The notes below the pieces were generated by a model that saw only the letters and a list, made by a program, of their open reading frames with translations, was not told where the DNA came from and did not search any database. Shown here in pieces: positions 31,536 through 41,987 of a stretch of 64,000 bases of DNA (its first letter is position 1; the number at the start of each line of letters is the position of its first letter). The position numbers and the translations under genes were made by a program. This DNA comes from Citrobacter freundii (GTDB taxonomy: Bacteria; Pseudomonadota; Gammaproteobacteria; Enterobacterales; Enterobacteriaceae), in assembly GCF_011077955.1 (NCBI RefSeq), contig NZ_JAALBX010000004.1:280374-344373 (forward strand), given 5' to 3'.

Positions 31536-32381
31536 TCAGGCATGTTCCGGCAGCGCCAACTCATCAAAATCCCGCGCCACGGTGTGACGCATGACTTCCA
31601 CAACCCTGTCACTCGCCCCTTTCACGGCTTGCGCCACGCTTGCGCCCTGCAACAGTTTGCCGGCAAGCGCTGAACAGAACAGATCGCCGGTGCCTTTCAG
31701 CTCTGCATTGACACGCGGGTGTACTACCACCTCCACATTCTCAGCCGTCACCAGGGCCACCAGCATGCGATCTGCTGGCAAATCGTCGGCTGGCGCACTG
31801 GTTACCGCTACCCATTGCGTATGGCCGTTCAGCAACGTTCTGGCGGCATCTACCGCCTGTGAAAGTGTCGGACTGGCGCGACCTGTCAGCCGCTCGAGTT
31901 CGAAGGCATTCGGCGTAATGCCGGTAGCCAGCGGCAGTAAGCGCTCGCTATAAGCCTGCGGTAGCTCTTGTGTGACATAAATGCCGCTGTCGGTATCGCC
32001 CATCACCGGATCGATAATAATCCAGATATGCGGATAGCGGTCACGCACCAGAGCCAGCCAGTCCGCCAGGATGTTCGCCTGCCCTACGCTCCCGAGATAG
32101 CCGGTAATAATTCCCTTCACATGACGCAACGCGTCGCGCTCCAGTAATCCGGTCAGGTAGCCGTTGAACCAGTCGTCGGGAATAGCCCCACCGTACAGAC
32201 TCGGGTAGTGTGGCGTATTGCTGAGCAGCACCGTAGGGACGGCCATGGGGCGAAAACCCGCCTGAAGCAGGGTCGGCACGGCAATACTGTTGCCTACGCT
32301 TCCGTACACCACCTGTGACTGTATTGAAATAATGTCCGTGTGCAGAGCTCGCTGCCCATCGCCAAATAAAATTGCGGTCAT
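31536..32381 (-). CDS. pdxK: Pyridoxal/pyridoxine kinase PdxK
   Basis: Ribokinase-fold kinase phosphorylating pyridoxal, pyridoxine and pyridoxamine in the PLP salvage pathway. The ATG at 32381 (MTAILFGDGQRAL) behind AAGG gives 281 aa (283 in E. coli). Visible are the substrate region IQSQVVYGSVGNSIA, the FLLSNTPHY-type stretch VLLSNTPHYPSLYGGAIPDD and the anion-hole/catalytic-Asp motif LKGTGDLFC. Divergence from E. coli is higher than for most neighbours. It lies just downstream of cysM, where E. coli has yfeK and yfeS in between. Confidence 0.93.
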   Translation of the reverse strand: MTAILFGDGQRALHTDIISIQSQVVYGSVGNSIAVPTLLQAGFRPMAVPTVLLSNTPHYPSLYGGAIPDDWFNGYLTGLLERDALRHVKGIITGYLGSVGQANILADWLALVRDRYPHIWIIIDPVMGDTDSGIYVTQELPQAYSERLLPLATGITPNAFELERLTGRASPTLSQAVDAARTLLNGHTQWVAVTSAPADDLPADRMLVALVTAENVEVVVHPRVNAELKGTGDLFCSALAGKLLQGASVAQAVKGASDRVVEVMRHTVARDFDELALPEHA

Positions 32382-32433
32382 CCTTTTATCCTTCCCGGGT
32401 TTCTGGGGCTGAGAACGCGAGTCGGGAAGCCGG

Positions 32434-33345
32434 TTAAATGCCTGCTCCCTGAACGTAGCTCTCTTCACCGAATACGCCGGTCGAGAGATAACGGTCACCG
32501 CGATCGCAGATAATCGCTACAACAACTGCGCCTGGGTTATCCCGCGCGACTCGCAAAGCGCCTGCTACAGCGCCACCGGAGCTCACTCCGCAGAAAACGC
32601 CTTCGCGGCAGGCTAACTCGCGCATGGTATTTTCTGCCTCTCGCTGATGAATATCCAGCACCGTATCCACAAGGTCAGCATTAAAAATGCCCGGCATGTA
32701 CTCCTCAGGCCAGCGTCTGATACCCGGAATGCTGCTGCCTTCCTGGGGTTGCAGGCCGACGATGGTGACCGGTTTGGCCTGCTCGCGTAAAAAGCGGCTA
32801 ACGCCCGTGATCGTGCCCGTAGTCCCCATGCTGGAGACGAAATGCGTGATACGCCCGCTGGTCTGGTTCCAGATTTCCGGGCCAGTGGTGCGGTAATGCG
32901 CCAAGGGATTATCGGGATTGTTAAACTGATCGAGAATATACCCTTCGCCGCGTTGCGCCATCGCTAAAGCCAGATCGCGCGCGCCTTCCATGCCCTGCTC
33001 TTTGGTGACCAGCACCAGATCAGCGCCGTATGCGCGCATCGCGGCGCGGCGTTCCATGCTCATGTTGTCCGGCATCAGCAATTTCATGTGATAGCCTTTC
33101 AGCGCGGCGATCATTGCCAGCGCAATGCCGGTGTTGCCGCTGGTGGCTTCAATTAACGTGTCACCGGGTGCGATGTCGCCGCGTTTTTCCGCCTCGACAA
33201 TCATCGAAAGCGCCGCGCGATCTTTTACCGAACCGGCTGGATTGTTACCTTCCAGTTTGACCCAAATTTCACTGCCGTTGTCTGGTCCCATCCGCTGCAA
33301 TTTTACCAGCGGCGTATTGCCAATCGTTTGTTCTAATGTATTCAC
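32434..33345 (-). CDS. cysM: Cysteine synthase B (thiosulfate-using)
   Basis: PLP enzyme of 303 aa, the same length as E. coli CysM, which uses sulfide or thiosulfate with O-acetylserine, giving cysteine or S-sulfocysteine. The PLP Lys is in NPAGSVKDRAAL (near 41), the substrate loop is [11 protein letters not shown] and the phosphate-binding loop is SSMGTTGTITG. It is the last gene of the cysPTWAM unit; a hairpin and a terminator lie between cysA and cysM. Confidence 0.97.
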   Translation of the reverse strand: MNTLEQTIGNTPLVKLQRMGPDNGSEIWVKLEGNNPAGSVKDRAALSMIVEAEKRGDIAPGDTLIEATSGNTGIALAMIAALKGYHMKLLMPDNMSMERRAAMRAYGADLVLVTKEQGMEGARDLALAMAQRGEGYILDQFNNPDNPLAHYRTTGPEIWNQTSGRITHFVSSMGTTGTITGVSRFLREQAKPVTIVGLQPQEGSSIPGIRRWPEEYMPGIFNADLVDTVLDIHQREAENTMRELACREGVFCGVSSGGAVAGALRVARDNPGAVVVAIICDRGDRYLSTGVFGEESYVQGAGI

Positions 33346-33363
33346 GTCGGTCTGTCCAAAGCA

Positions 33364-33391
33364 TAAAAAAAGCGGCTGTTAACCGCTTTTC
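33364..33391 (-). terminator. Terminator/attenuator between cysA and cysM
   Basis: On the minus strand AAAAGCGG, loop TTAACAG, CCGC, then a run of seven T. It sits between cysA and cysM, so it may lower cysM expression relative to the transporter genes. Confidence 0.75.
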
Positions 33392-33441
33392 TGTTATTAA
33401 CTCACGCTGAGTATACTCACATTACGTCGACTGGCAGGATA

Positions 33442-33475
33442 ACCACCGCCTCGTGAAGTCGACGCTTCACGTGGT
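33442..33475 (-). promoter_or_regulatory. Bulged stem-loop directly after the cysA stop
   Basis: ACCAC plus GTGAAG pair with CTTCAC plus GTGGT (33442-33446, 33453-33458, 33465-33475), with a 6-base bulge and a 6-base loop. It begins 3 bases past the cysA stop. A role in mRNA 3' end protection or processing is possible but unproven. Confidence 0.5.
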
Positions 33476-33478
33476 ATA

Positions 33479-34564
33479 TCAGGCTGTTTCGGCGAGAGCA
33501 ATACTCTCAATTTTCTCATCGCCGTGATACAAACGGGCATGTTGCAGGCCAACGAACAACCGCTCGCCGCGCTGCGGAACATAATCTTCTCGCAAAACAA
33601 CGGTTAAGGTTTCATCGTACCAGCCCAGGGGTTGTACCACTAATTGCATATAATGCCCGCGCGGGCTTATCTCCAGCACTTGCACCGGCAGTGGTGAATC
33701 AAGACTGGTACGACGGCTCACGTCTACTTCCCACGGCCTCAGGAACAAATCCACCGGCCCCTGGTGCGCAGGCGCGTAGCCCAGCGGCCAGCAATGCGCG
33801 CCAACGTGGAACTGGCTGCCGCGAATGGTGCCGTGAAGGCGGTTCACTTCGCCCAGGAACTCCAGTACAAAACGGGTTTGCGGCTCGCGCCATACGCGTT
33901 CTGGCGCATCGGCCTGCTCAATATGACCCTGACTCATCACCACCACGCGATCCGCCACTTCCATCGCCTCTTCCTGGTCGTGGGTGACGAACACGCTGGT
34001 AAATTTCAACTCTTCGTGAAGCTGGCGCAGCCAGCGGCGCAACTCTTTACGCACCTGGGCGTCCAGCGCGCCGAACGGTTCATCAAGCAGCAAAATCTGT
34101 GGTTCTACCGCTAACGCGCGCGCCAGGGCCACACGCTGTTTCTGACCACCGGAAAGTTGGGCCGGGAAACGATCCGCCAGATGGGCAAGCTGCACCATCT
34201 CCAGGAGTTTGGTGACTTTTTGCTTAATGACGCTGGCGCTCGGGCGCTCGCGTTTAGGCAGTACGTTCAGGCCAAAAGCGATATTGTCGAACACGGTCAT
34301 ATGGCGAAACAGCGCGTAATGCTGGAACACGAAACCCACTTTACGGTCGCGGGCGTGCAGGCGGCTCACGTCAGTGCCATGAAAACGTATATGACCGCTG
34401 GTCTGGTGCTCAAGGCCTGCGATGATGCGCAGCAATGTTGTTTTGCCGGAGCCGCTCGGCCCTAACAGCGCCACCATCTGGCCGGAGGGGATATCCAGAG
34501 AAATATCATTAAGCACCTGGGTGCGGTCAAACGATTTGTTAATTCTGGAAATCTCAATGCTCAT
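33479..34564 (-). CDS. cysA: Sulfate/thiosulfate ABC transporter ATPase CysA
   Basis: Cytoplasmic ATPase of the CysPTWA importer. The ATG at 34564 ([13 protein letters not shown]) overlaps the end of cysW by 11 bp and gives 361 aa (365 in E. coli). Walker A is GPSGSGKTT (near 35-43), the ABC signature is LSGGQKQR and Walker B is [12 protein letters not shown]. The C-terminal part (from about 240) is the regulatory TOBE-like domain. It functions as a dimer with CysT and CysW. Confidence 0.97.
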   Translation of the reverse strand: MSIEISRINKSFDRTQVLNDISLDIPSGQMVALLGPSGSGKTTLLRIIAGLEHQTSGHIRFHGTDVSRLHARDRKVGFVFQHYALFRHMTVFDNIAFGLNVLPKRERPSASVIKQKVTKLLEMVQLAHLADRFPAQLSGGQKQRVALARALAVEPQILLLDEPFGALDAQVRKELRRWLRQLHEELKFTSVFVTHDQEEAMEVADRVVVMSQGHIEQADAPERVWREPQTRFVLEFLGEVNRLHGTIRGSQFHVGAHCWPLGYAPAHQGPVDLFLRPWEVDVSRRTSLDSPLPVQVLEISPRGHYMQLVVQPLGWYDETLTVVLREDYVPQRGERLFVGLQHARLYHGDEKIESIALAETA

Positions 34565-35429
34565 GATTGCTCTCCTGTTGCTGGCGTTTTTCCTGATTAT
34601 GCAAACGCCATTGCAACGCACTCTTTAAAAACAGGGTCAAAATAGCCATTAACGTCAGCAGCGCGGCCGCGGTATATGAGCCGACCGTGTTGTAATCCTG
34701 CTCAAGTAATTCGATTTGCAGCGGCAGCGAAAGCGTTTCACCGCGAATGGAGCCAGACACCACCGACACCGCGCCAAACTCGCCGATAGCGCGGGCGTTG
34801 GTCAACACCACGCCGTAAAGCAGCGCCCAACGGATATTCGGCAACGTCACGCGACGGAACATCTGCCAGCCGGATGCGCCTAACAGGATCGCGGCTTCAT
34901 CTTCGTGGCTGCCCTGGCTTAACATCACCGGGACCAGTTCACGCACCACAAACGGACAGGTGACGAAAATGGTGACCAGCACCATGCCGGGCCAGGCGAA
35001 CATCACCTGCAAATCGTTATCGCCTAACCAGCCGCCAAGCGGCCCGTTTGAGCCGTAGAACAGCAGATACACCAGACCGGCGACCACTGGCGATACCGCA
35101 AACGGGATATCCAGCAAAGTGAGCAGCAACTGGCGTCCAGGAAAATTAAAGCGCGTCACAAGCCACGCCAGCAGCGTGCCGAATACCAGGTTAACCGGCA
35201 CGGTGATCAGCGCAATTAATACCGTCAGCCAGATAGCATGCAGCATGTCCGGATCGGCCAGGTTTTGCAGCACCGGCAGCAGCCCTTTGCTGAACGCCTG
35301 GACGAAGATATATACCATCGGCACCACCAGAATCAGCGCGCTGAGCAGCACGCCGGTGCCAATAAGAAACCATTTTCCCCAGTTAATGCCGGGTTTCGCG
35401 TACGTTTTCAATTCGGTAACCTGCGCCAT
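34554..35429 (-). CDS. cysW: Sulfate/thiosulfate ABC permease CysW
   Basis: Inner-membrane permease subunit, 291 aa as in E. coli, with six membrane segments and the ATPase-contacting EAA loop at [17 protein letters not shown]. Its ATG shares one base with the cysT stop (TAATG) and its end overlaps cysA by 11 bp, so translation is coupled across the operon. It pairs with CysT to form the channel. Confidence 0.97.
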   Translation of the reverse strand: MAQVTELKTYAKPGINWGKWFLIGTGVLLSALILVVPMVYIFVQAFSKGLLPVLQNLADPDMLHAIWLTVLIALITVPVNLVFGTLLAWLVTRFNFPGRQLLLTLLDIPFAVSPVVAGLVYLLFYGSNGPLGGWLGDNDLQVMFAWPGMVLVTIFVTCPFVVRELVPVMLSQGSHEDEAAILLGASGWQMFRRVTLPNIRWALLYGVVLTNARAIGEFGAVSVVSGSIRGETLSLPLQIELLEQDYNTVGSYTAAALLTLMAILTLFLKSALQWRLHNQEKRQQQESNHEH

Positions 35430-36262
35430 TAGTGACCTACCACGCGTCGACCAAAGCGACTTTGTAAAGTGTTGATGGCAAACAGCAGCAGCAGCGACGC
35501 GGCCAGGATCACCGACGCAATGGCGCTGGCGGCCGGGTAATCAAACTCCTGCAAACGCACAAAAATCATCAGCGACGTAACTTCCGTCTTCCAGGCGATG
35601 TTACCGGCGATAAAAATCACCGCGCCGAATTCGCCAAGACTACGGGTAAAAGAGAGCGCCACGCCCGCCATCAGCGCAGGGGAAAGCTCCGGCAAAACCA
35701 CGCGAGTAAAACTTTGCAAACGGGTGGCGCCAAGCGTTTGTGCCGCCTCTTCATATTCCGGGCCTAACTCTTCGAGCACCGGCTGCACGGTGCGTACCAC
35801 AAACGGAATACTGGTAAACGCCATCGCCACCGCTATACCAAGCCAGGTGTAGGTGACTTTAATACCCAGCATGGCCAGCCATTCGCCGTAAAAACCGTTG
35901 ACTGAAAACAGCGACGCCAGGGTCAAACCCGCCACAGCCGTCGGCAGCGCGAAGGGTAAGTCCATTAGCGCATCAAGGATGGTGCGCCCCGGGAAACGAT
36001 AGCGCGTCAAAATCCACGCCATCAATAAACCAAACACGCCGTTGAAAATGCAGGCCACAAACGCTGACAGTAACGTCACTTTATACGCCGCCACCACCTG
36101 TGGGCTGGTGACCACCTCCCAGTACTGCGCCCAGCTCATCTGGGATAGCTGCATCACTAACGCGCTTAACGGCAACAGCAAAATCAGACAGACAAACAGC
36201 AAGCTGGTGCCCAGGCTTAATGTAAAGCCCGGAAGCACCCGGCGACTTGAGACTGCAAACAT
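35429..36262 (-). CDS. cysT: Sulfate/thiosulfate ABC permease CysT (CysU)
   Basis: Inner-membrane permease subunit of 277 aa, with six membrane segments and the EAA loop EEAAQTLGATRLQSFTR. It overlaps cysP by one base at its start and cysW by one base at its end. The partner of CysW; similarity is continuous to E. coli CysU. Confidence 0.97.
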   Translation of the reverse strand: MFAVSSRRVLPGFTLSLGTSLLFVCLILLLPLSALVMQLSQMSWAQYWEVVTSPQVVAAYKVTLLSAFVACIFNGVFGLLMAWILTRYRFPGRTILDALMDLPFALPTAVAGLTLASLFSVNGFYGEWLAMLGIKVTYTWLGIAVAMAFTSIPFVVRTVQPVLEELGPEYEEAAQTLGATRLQSFTRVVLPELSPALMAGVALSFTRSLGEFGAVIFIAGNIAWKTEVTSLMIFVRLQEFDYPAASAIASVILAASLLLLFAINTLQSRFGRRVVGH

Positions 36263-37275
36263 TACTTACGCCCCGCCGCTAACAGCTTGTCCAGCTCGCC
36301 GCCGCTGTTGAAATGGGTTTTCATCACCTCAGGCCAGCTACCAAACTGCTCTTCCACGCGGAAAAGCGCAGTCTGCGGGAATTTATCTTTCAGTTTCGCC
36401 ATCACCTCGGGATTATTCACGCGATAGTAATAATCCGTGATGATAGTTTGCGCTTGCGGGCTGTAGAGATAGTTCAGGTACTCTTTCGCCGCTTTTTCCG
36501 TGCCGTTTGATTTGACGTTTTTATCAACCCACGCCACCGGGAACTCGGCCAGTACGTTTACTTTCGGCACTACCACTTCAAAACCTTCGCTGGCGTATTG
36601 ATTGCGGATATTGTTCACTTCCGACTCAAACGTTATCAGCACATCACCCAAACCACGTTCAACAAACGTGGTGGTCGCGCCGCGTCCGCCGGTATCAAAC
36701 ACTTCGACGTTTTTTAGAAATTGCGTCATAAACTGGGTGGTTTTGGCTTTATCGCCACCGTCCGCTTTATCGGCAGCGCCCCAGGCCGCGAGATAGGTAT
36801 AACGCGCGTTGCCGGAGGTTTTCGGATTCGGGAAAATCAGTTTCACATCGGAACGCACCAGGTCATTCCAGTCGTGAATATTTTTGGGGTTACCCTTACG
36901 CACCAGAAACGCCATGGTGGAATAGAACGGCGAGCTGTTGTTCGGTAAACGGCTTTGCCAGTCCGCCGGGATCAGGTTGCCTTTGTCATGCAGGATCTGG
37001 ACGTCAGTCACCTGGTTATAAGTTACAACGTCTGCTTTTAAGCCCTGTAAAATGGCGAGCGCCTGTTTCGACGACCCGGCGTGAGACTGTTTGATGGTCA
37101 ACTTATCGCCGTTGTTTTCCTGCGCCCACTGGGCTTCAAACGGCTTATTCAACGCCGCGAACAACTCGCGCGAAACATCATAAGAACTGTTAAGCAATTC
37201 CGTTGCTTGCGCAGGGCCAGCTAACACCAGGACTGCAAGCGCACTGCAAATTTTTTTCGCTGATTTAACGGCCAT
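36262..37275 (-). CDS. cysP: Thiosulfate/sulfate-binding protein CysP
   Basis: Periplasmic solute-binding protein of 337 aa (338 in E. coli), delivering thiosulfate to CysTWA. The signal peptide ends LAGPAQA before [14 protein letters not shown], the family start of the mature protein. Ligand-loop sequences such as [14 protein letters not shown] and [17 protein letters not shown] are conserved. First gene of cysPTWAM. The AT-rich 156-bp region upstream is where a CysB-activated promoter is expected, but the CysB site is too degenerate to place by eye. Confidence 0.97.
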   Translation of the reverse strand: MAVKSAKKICSALAVLVLAGPAQATELLNSSYDVSRELFAALNKPFEAQWAQENNGDKLTIKQSHAGSSKQALAILQGLKADVVTYNQVTDVQILHDKGNLIPADWQSRLPNNSSPFYSTMAFLVRKGNPKNIHDWNDLVRSDVKLIFPNPKTSGNARYTYLAAWGAADKADGGDKAKTTQFMTQFLKNVEVFDTGGRGATTTFVERGLGDVLITFESEVNNIRNQYASEGFEVVVPKVNVLAEFPVAWVDKNVKSNGTEKAAKEYLNYLYSPQAQTIITDYYYRVNNPEVMAKLKDKFPQTALFRVEEQFGSWPEVMKTHFNSGGELDKLLAAGRK

Positions 37276-37431
37276 TCTGCACCCTTATAAATGTGATGAC
37301 GATCCTGGGTCCAGTTTATTTATAACAGGTGATAAAGCAGTAACGCTTTTATATACCGTTTGGTGATTTGGAAGTCGAAAAGAGAATAAGCGGGAAGGAA
37401 ATCAGCGCGGCTGGCACCGCGCTGTAGGGCA

Positions 37432-38331
37432 TTACAGACTGGCGAGTCGGTCAAGCGACGGCGCGAAGTAATAGCCGCCAGTTACCGGTTTGGTGAAACG
37501 CAGCATCGCATCGCGTTTACCATCTAAATCGCCGAACATGCTCAGCAACTGCTGCTCAATGTTATGCAGCGTGGCGCAATAGGCGCAGAAATAAAGGCCG
37601 TGGGTACCGCTGGCGGTGCCATACGGCAGGCTCTGACGCACAATTTTCAGCCCCTTGCCGTTTTCTTTAAGGTCGACGCGCGTCAGATGTGATGTCACCG
37701 GGCGGGCGTCGCCATCGATTTCTTCATTATCCTGTTTGGTGCGACCAATCATCATCTCCTGATCCTGCACGCTCATCCGGTTCAGTTGTTTAAGATTGTG
37801 TTCCCAACGCTGAACGAACACGTAGCTTCCGCCTGCGTCTACGCCGTCGTTAATCACCGCGACGCCGCAACGAACGTCATCGCCCGTCGGGTTTTCAGTA
37901 CCATCCACAAAGCCGCTTAAATCGCGATCTTCCACCCAACGGAAACCGTGTGTTTCTTCTACCACGGTAATCGCATCACCAAACGCCGCTAACGCCGCCT
38001 GGGCAATGGAGAAGTTCACATCATGACGCAGCGACAGAATATGGATCAGCACATCATGCTGTGTGGCGGGTGCAAGGCCTTTGCCCAGCGGGGAAAAGTT
38101 TTTCAGCTCCTCACCGCCAACGCCCGCGCTGATATCGCGCCAGACGTCATAACCAAAGGCGACAACCGCGCCGCACTGTGCGTCGGGGAACGTCGCCTGC
38201 AGTTCGGCAAGTTTAGCGGTGAAGGTTTTACACCCCGCACGCACCGCATCAAGATCTTCTGATACGCGCGCTTCAATCCAGATAGCGGCGCGGCAATGTT
38301 CGGGCAGAATGCCACTTTGAACCTGAGACAT
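37432..38331 (-). CDS. yfeX: Dye-decolourising-type haem peroxidase YfeX
   Basis: Cytoplasmic Dyp-type peroxidase binding haem or porphyrin; E. coli YfeX has been discussed as a porphyrinogen oxidase and haem deferrochelatase. The ATG at 38331 ([13 protein letters not shown]) behind GGAGGAGAG gives 299 aa as in E. coli. The catalytic GXXDG motif is GFVDGTENP, and the C-terminal haem pocket includes [22 protein letters not shown]. coli has murQP and ucpA between it and cysP; here they are absent. Confidence 0.95.
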   Translation of the reverse strand: MSQVQSGILPEHCRAAIWIEARVSEDLDAVRAGCKTFTAKLAELQATFPDAQCGAVVAFGYDVWRDISAGVGGEELKNFSPLGKGLAPATQHDVLIHILSLRHDVNFSIAQAALAAFGDAITVVEETHGFRWVEDRDLSGFVDGTENPTGDDVRCGVAVINDGVDAGGSYVFVQRWEHNLKQLNRMSVQDQEMMIGRTKQDNEEIDGDARPVTSHLTRVDLKENGKGLKIVRQSLPYGTASGTHGLYFCAYCATLHNIEQQLLSMFGDLDGKRDAMLRFTKPVTGGYYFAPSLDRLASL

Positions 38332-38431
38332 CTCTCCTCCTGAAAACGAGGCCACGGAACGTGGCCAGAGATGCCGGACATTCTACCTGAATTTTTTCAC
38401 CGCGCCTTGCCCGGGAGCAAGGTAGTCGCGC

Positions 38432-39004
38432 TTAACGGTGCCAGACGATTTTGCTGAGTTTCCAGCTTTTTAACGCATCATCCGACGGCATCAAGCCTTC
38501 CGGGCCGCGCCACTCGCCGGTGAACAGATACACGATATGCTCGCTGTCGGATGCCTGACATTCAACCGCGTTGGCATCATCGCCGCTGCCTTTCTGGCAG
38601 GCGCCATAGGCTTTACTATAAAGCGCACTGAATTCCGTACCGATTTTTACGCCGCTTGCGGTTTCAATGTCCGGATCCAGCACTTCAATGCGGCTGACAG
38701 TGCCGTTATCGCCATTGATGATCATGGCCAGCTTGTCGTCTTTCAACGCTTCGTAATAGCGCACAATATTGCCATTGGCGGTTTTCATCCCGCTTCGTAA
38801 ACGGTAGTCCCCGTCAAGCGCATCGGTGATGGCTTTTTCGTCCATCGCCGTACTGGCAGTGATGTCGCCAACGCCATTTTCAGTGACTTCTGTCGAGGAG
38901 CTAAACCAGTTGACCGGGTTCATCGCGCCCCAGTTCATCCCGGAAAGCGTGGAACAGCCACTCAGTAAAAGCGGTGCCACACACACCAGTACACGCAGTT
39001 TCAT
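38432..39004 (-). CDS. yfeY: Lipoprotein YfeY
   Basis: Predicted outer-membrane lipoprotein of 190 aa (191 in E. coli). The N-terminal lipobox is LLSGCS with Cys at 17. The mature part (starting STLSGMNWGAMNPVNWF) is of unknown function. In E. coli it belongs to the RpoE envelope-stress regulon; a matching sigma-E-like promoter is read at 39035-39063. It lies downstream of yfeZ on the same strand. Confidence 0.92.
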   Translation of the reverse strand: MKLRVLVCVAPLLLSGCSTLSGMNWGAMNPVNWFSSSTEVTENGVGDITASTAMDEKAITDALDGDYRLRSGMKTANGNIVRYYEALKDDKLAMIINGDNGTVSRIEVLDPDIETASGVKIGTEFSALYSKAYGACQKGSGDDANAVECQASDSEHIVYLFTGEWRGPEGLMPSDDALKSWKLSKIVWHR

Positions 39005-39034
39005 TTACGATTCCTTTTTTTAAAAACAGCTCAC

Positions 39035-39063
39035 GTTGGAGTGCCATTGAGCCAAAAAGTGCC
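39035..39063 (-). promoter_or_regulatory. Sigma-E-like promoter of yfeY
   Basis: On the minus strand GGCACTT (39057-39063), a 16-bp spacer and TCCAAC (39035-39040), against a sigma-E pattern of GGAACTT-N16-TCAAA. It begins just past the yfeZ stop codon and is followed by the yfeY start about 30 bp downstream. Confidence 0.5.
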
Positions 39064-39067
39064 GAAT

Positions 39068-39520
39068 TTACTTATCAGAAGGCAAAAAACACGCCCGCAG
39101 TCGCGGGTTGGTTAACAGCCAGACCAGCGCCGTGATGTCAAAAATCAGTAGCGCAAGCGTCACGCCGCTTAACGCCTCCCCCGTCACGACCATCGAGATC
39201 TGCCACAGTAAAATCCCACACTGCGCCGCAATCAGCACCCCGCGCCAGGCTGACCAGAGATTGGGCCAGCGCCCGCGCCTGCCGCTTAGCAAAAAGGCTA
39301 TGACTGCCGGTATCCCGGGCAATAACCCGACCCAGAACGCCTCGCTGTCCGGGTAAAACAACGCCAGCAACGCTGCGCCCTGCTGGCGGGACGCGCCTGC
39401 CGCCACGAACAGCACCCAGGTTCTGGCCTGCAATAGCAATACACACCAGAACAACATCGGCAGCTTGAGGTGCCCGTGCTGGTTATAGTCGTCAGGAAAA
39501 AATGGTTTCTCTTTTTGCAT
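39068..39520 (-). CDS. yfeZ: YfeZ, DUF2919 inner-membrane protein
   Basis: Protein of 150 aa with about four membrane segments and the start MQKEKPFFPDDYNQHGHLKLP, characteristic of the family. Function unknown. In E. coli yfeZ is adjacent to ypeA; here the arn operon and a YgiW-like gene (about 8 kb) lie between them, which marks the insertion point of that block. Confidence 0.9.
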   Translation of the reverse strand: MQKEKPFFPDDYNQHGHLKLPMLFWCVLLLQARTWVLFVAAGASRQQGAALLALFYPDSEAFWVGLLPGIPAVIAFLLSGRRGRWPNLWSAWRGVLIAAQCGILLWQISMVVTGEALSGVTLALLIFDITALVWLLTNPRLRACFLPSDK

Positions 39521-39625
39521 TCAACACAACCCAGTATTCCAGTGCAGGACATTGCCGGGGTGATTTTGACAATATTCGCGTCCTGCCGAAAGCCCAAACG
39601 TGGGAAGCAGAAGCAGGGAAAGCCG

Positions 39626-40003
39626 TTATTTTTTGCAGGCAGGCGTGTTCACACAGAGTAAACCCAGCAGAATTAGCCCTATTCCCGCCGCGCTACTCCA
39701 CCGGAACACTTCATGAAAAGGAGGCAACAAAATAGCCCCCGTCCACACCAGTACATAGCTCAGGCTTAACAGCGGATAAGCGCGGCTAAGCGGTAAATAG
39801 TGCAGTGTGTATAACCAGCACACCATGGATAAGCCGTAGGCGATAAGCCCGCCCGCAAGCGCGGCACACGGCAGCGGGGCCGCCAACAACAGGTTCACTT
39901 CCAGCCCGTCAAACCCAGGCAAATGCATCATGGCCCAGCGCAGCAACAACTGCGCAGCAGAGACCAGCGCAACGCTTGCCGCCGCATAACAATAGCCTTT
40001 CAC
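39626..40003 (-). CDS. arnF: Undecaprenyl-P-Ara4N flippase subunit ArnF
   Basis: Small multidrug-resistance-like membrane protein of 125 aa with four membrane segments. With ArnE it is thought to flip undecaprenyl-phosphate-L-Ara4N to the periplasmic face. Last gene of arnBCADTEF, overlapping arnE by 4 bp. No clear terminator follows before yfeZ. Confidence 0.93.
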   Translation of the reverse strand: MKGYCYAAASVALVSAAQLLLRWAMMHLPGFDGLEVNLLLAAPLPCAALAGGLIAYGLSMVCWLYTLHYLPLSRAYPLLSLSYVLVWTGAILLPPFHEVFRWSSAAGIGLILLGLLCVNTPACKK

Positions 40004-40332
40004 AGGTGGCTCCCCATCAGCGCAACACCGGCCATAATAATCAACGTGCCGATGAACTGGCGTAACGTCAGCGGCTCGCGCCAGATAATGCGAGCCGCCA
40101 GGGCGACAAACACAAAATTCAGGCTAAGCATCGGATAGGCAAGGCTAACCGGCACCCTGCGTAACACCGCGAGCCAGACCAGCATCGCGATACCCAGTAA
40201 CGCCATGCCGGTTACCAACCAGCGTAGCATTGCGCCGGTGTTATCTCGCAGGCGGCACTGGGCCGCCTGTTTTTGGCACAATTGGCCTGCGCAGCTTAGC
40301 AGGCTGACCAGAAGGATAAGCAGGATTGTCAT
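40000..40332 (-). CDS. arnE: Undecaprenyl-P-Ara4N flippase subunit ArnE
   Basis: Membrane protein of 110 aa, SMR/EamA-like, with four predicted membrane segments, including the conserved RVPVSLAYPMLSLNFVFVA. Partner of ArnF. Overlaps of 4 bp on both sides (arnT and arnF) show translational coupling. Confidence 0.93.
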   Translation of the reverse strand: MTILLILLVSLLSCAGQLCQKQAAQCRLRDNTGAMLRWLVTGMALLGIAMLVWLAVLRRVPVSLAYPMLSLNFVFVALAARIIWREPLTLRQFIGTLIIMAGVALMGSHL

Positions 40333-41987
40333 GGGATGCGGTCATATTCCAGATAGACCAACCGGCCCTGTCGCCAGATAAAATCAGGCGGCGTCGTTAC
40401 CTCGGGCTTTTCGTCATCGGAGGACAGTAACAGGACTAACGATACGTTCCCCTCACGACGATGTCCCGCGAGCCAGTTATCGAACGCCTCACGGCTGACA
40501 TATTTGTGCTGCGCATCAGGGTAACTCAGCCCGTAGCGCAGCTCGCCCTGCTGCGCGTAAAGCAAAATATCACTTCTGCGCAGGCTCCAGGCAAGCTGAG
40601 AAGCAACGCCAGGGCCGTCGGCAAGCAGATAACGGCTGGCGCTCATCCTCGGCGCGACGGTCTCGATAAAAGACTGAGGCTGTTTTGCATCGCGGATGCG
40701 CTCCGGTATCGCCGCACTCAGGGTTAGCGCGACGCCCAACGGGCAGAGCGCGGCCCATGTCCACCGATGCGAGGGCGATTTCACCGTCAGCACACCAATG
40801 ACTGCCCAACTGGCGAACGCCATCACCGCCAGCAAAAGCCTGAACACTTCAGCGGAGGTATACAGAGGGCGACCCACGATGCTCCATGGCGCCAGGACCG
40901 TCAGTAGCGCCACGGTGACCAGCCCGCCAAAGCCCGCGTTAATCCAGCCATTCGCTCTCAGCATTCTGCCAGTGGTAGGCGCGACAGTAGTTCCATAATG
41001 CGCGAGCAGCAATGCCAGCGGCGCAAAACAAGGCAGAATATAAGTCGGCAGTTTGCCGTTAGCGAGCGAGAAGAACAGCAGCGGCATCAGCACCCAACAG
41101 AGCAGGTAGCCTGGGCCTGGAGACTCGCGCCGCGAGCGCCATCCAATTAGCAACGCCCCCGGCAATAAACCCAGCCACGGCAGGCTACCCAGCAAAAATA
41201 TCGGCACGTAATACCAGAACGGCGCGTTATGCTGGGCATCCGCCTGCGCAAAACGCTGGATATGCTCGACCCAAAAGAAATAGTGCCAGAAATCCGGCTG
41301 TTGATGAGCAATCGCCAGCGCCCAGGGCGCGCTCACCGTAGCTGCAACCACAAGCGCGACAGGGCCAAACAGCAGCAGTTCTTTAAGACGTTTTTGCCAC
41401 AGGCTCCAGGGTAAAATCGCTAACACCGGCACGGCGAGCGCCAGGAATCCTTTGGTCATAAACCCCATGGCGCATGCGACGCCCAGCAACGCATACCCCA
41501 TGACACGTCGCGACGTGGTTTTCGCCTCGGCTGCGAGCCAGAAGTTGCACATTGACGCCACCAGCCATAACGTCAGAATGGGATCGAGCGTGGCATAAGT
41601 GCCTACGCCATACACCAGCAGCGAGGTAAGAAAAATCACGCAGGCGATAAGGGCGACCCGGCGCTGGTTAAACAGACGCACACCTAACCAGTAAACCAGA
41701 ACGGCCGTTAACGTTGTTGAACCAATCGCCCCCGCCCTCACGGCAAAATTAGTATGCCCAAAGATCCACTGACCGAGGCTATTGATCCAAAGCCCGCCAA
41801 CGGGTTTCTCAAAATAGCGCAGATCCAGAAAATGCGGCGTTACCCAGTTGCCATTGGCCAGCATTTCGCGGCTAATTTCCGCATAACGTGTTTCATCTGG
41901 CTGCCATAAAGCCCGAAATTCGACAGGAATGAGGTAATAAAGCGCAAATAACGCAACGAGTAAAAAGATCTTAACCGGTTTTGTCAT
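40329..41987 (-). CDS. arnT: Lipid A 4-amino-4-deoxy-L-arabinose transferase ArnT
   Basis: Inner-membrane GT-C glycosyltransferase of 552 aa that moves L-Ara4N from undecaprenyl phosphate to lipid A phosphates on the periplasmic side, giving polymyxin resistance. The first periplasmic loop has [16 protein letters not shown] (acidic catalytic residues), followed by [16 protein letters not shown]. About 12 membrane segments and a soluble C-terminal domain are visible. It overlaps arnD and arnE by 4 bp each. Confidence 0.97.
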   Translation of the reverse strand: MTKPVKIFLLVALFALYYLIPVEFRALWQPDETRYAEISREMLANGNWVTPHFLDLRYFEKPVGGLWINSLGQWIFGHTNFAVRAGAIGSTTLTAVLVYWLGVRLFNQRRVALIACVIFLTSLLVYGVGTYATLDPILTLWLVASMCNFWLAAEAKTTSRRVMGYALLGVACAMGFMTKGFLALAVPVLAILPWSLWQKRLKELLLFGPVALVVAATVSAPWALAIAHQQPDFWHYFFWVEHIQRFAQADAQHNAPFWYYVPIFLLGSLPWLGLLPGALLIGWRSRRESPGPGYLLCWVLMPLLFFSLANGKLPTYILPCFAPLALLLAHYGTTVAPTTGRMLRANGWINAGFGGLVTVALLTVLAPWSIVGRPLYTSAEVFRLLLAVMAFASWAVIGVLTVKSPSHRWTWAALCPLGVALTLSAAIPERIRDAKQPQSFIETVAPRMSASRYLLADGPGVASQLAWSLRRSDILLYAQQGELRYGLSYPDAQHKYVSREAFDNWLAGHRREGNVSLVLLLSSDDEKPEVTTPPDFIWRQGRLVYLEYDRIP

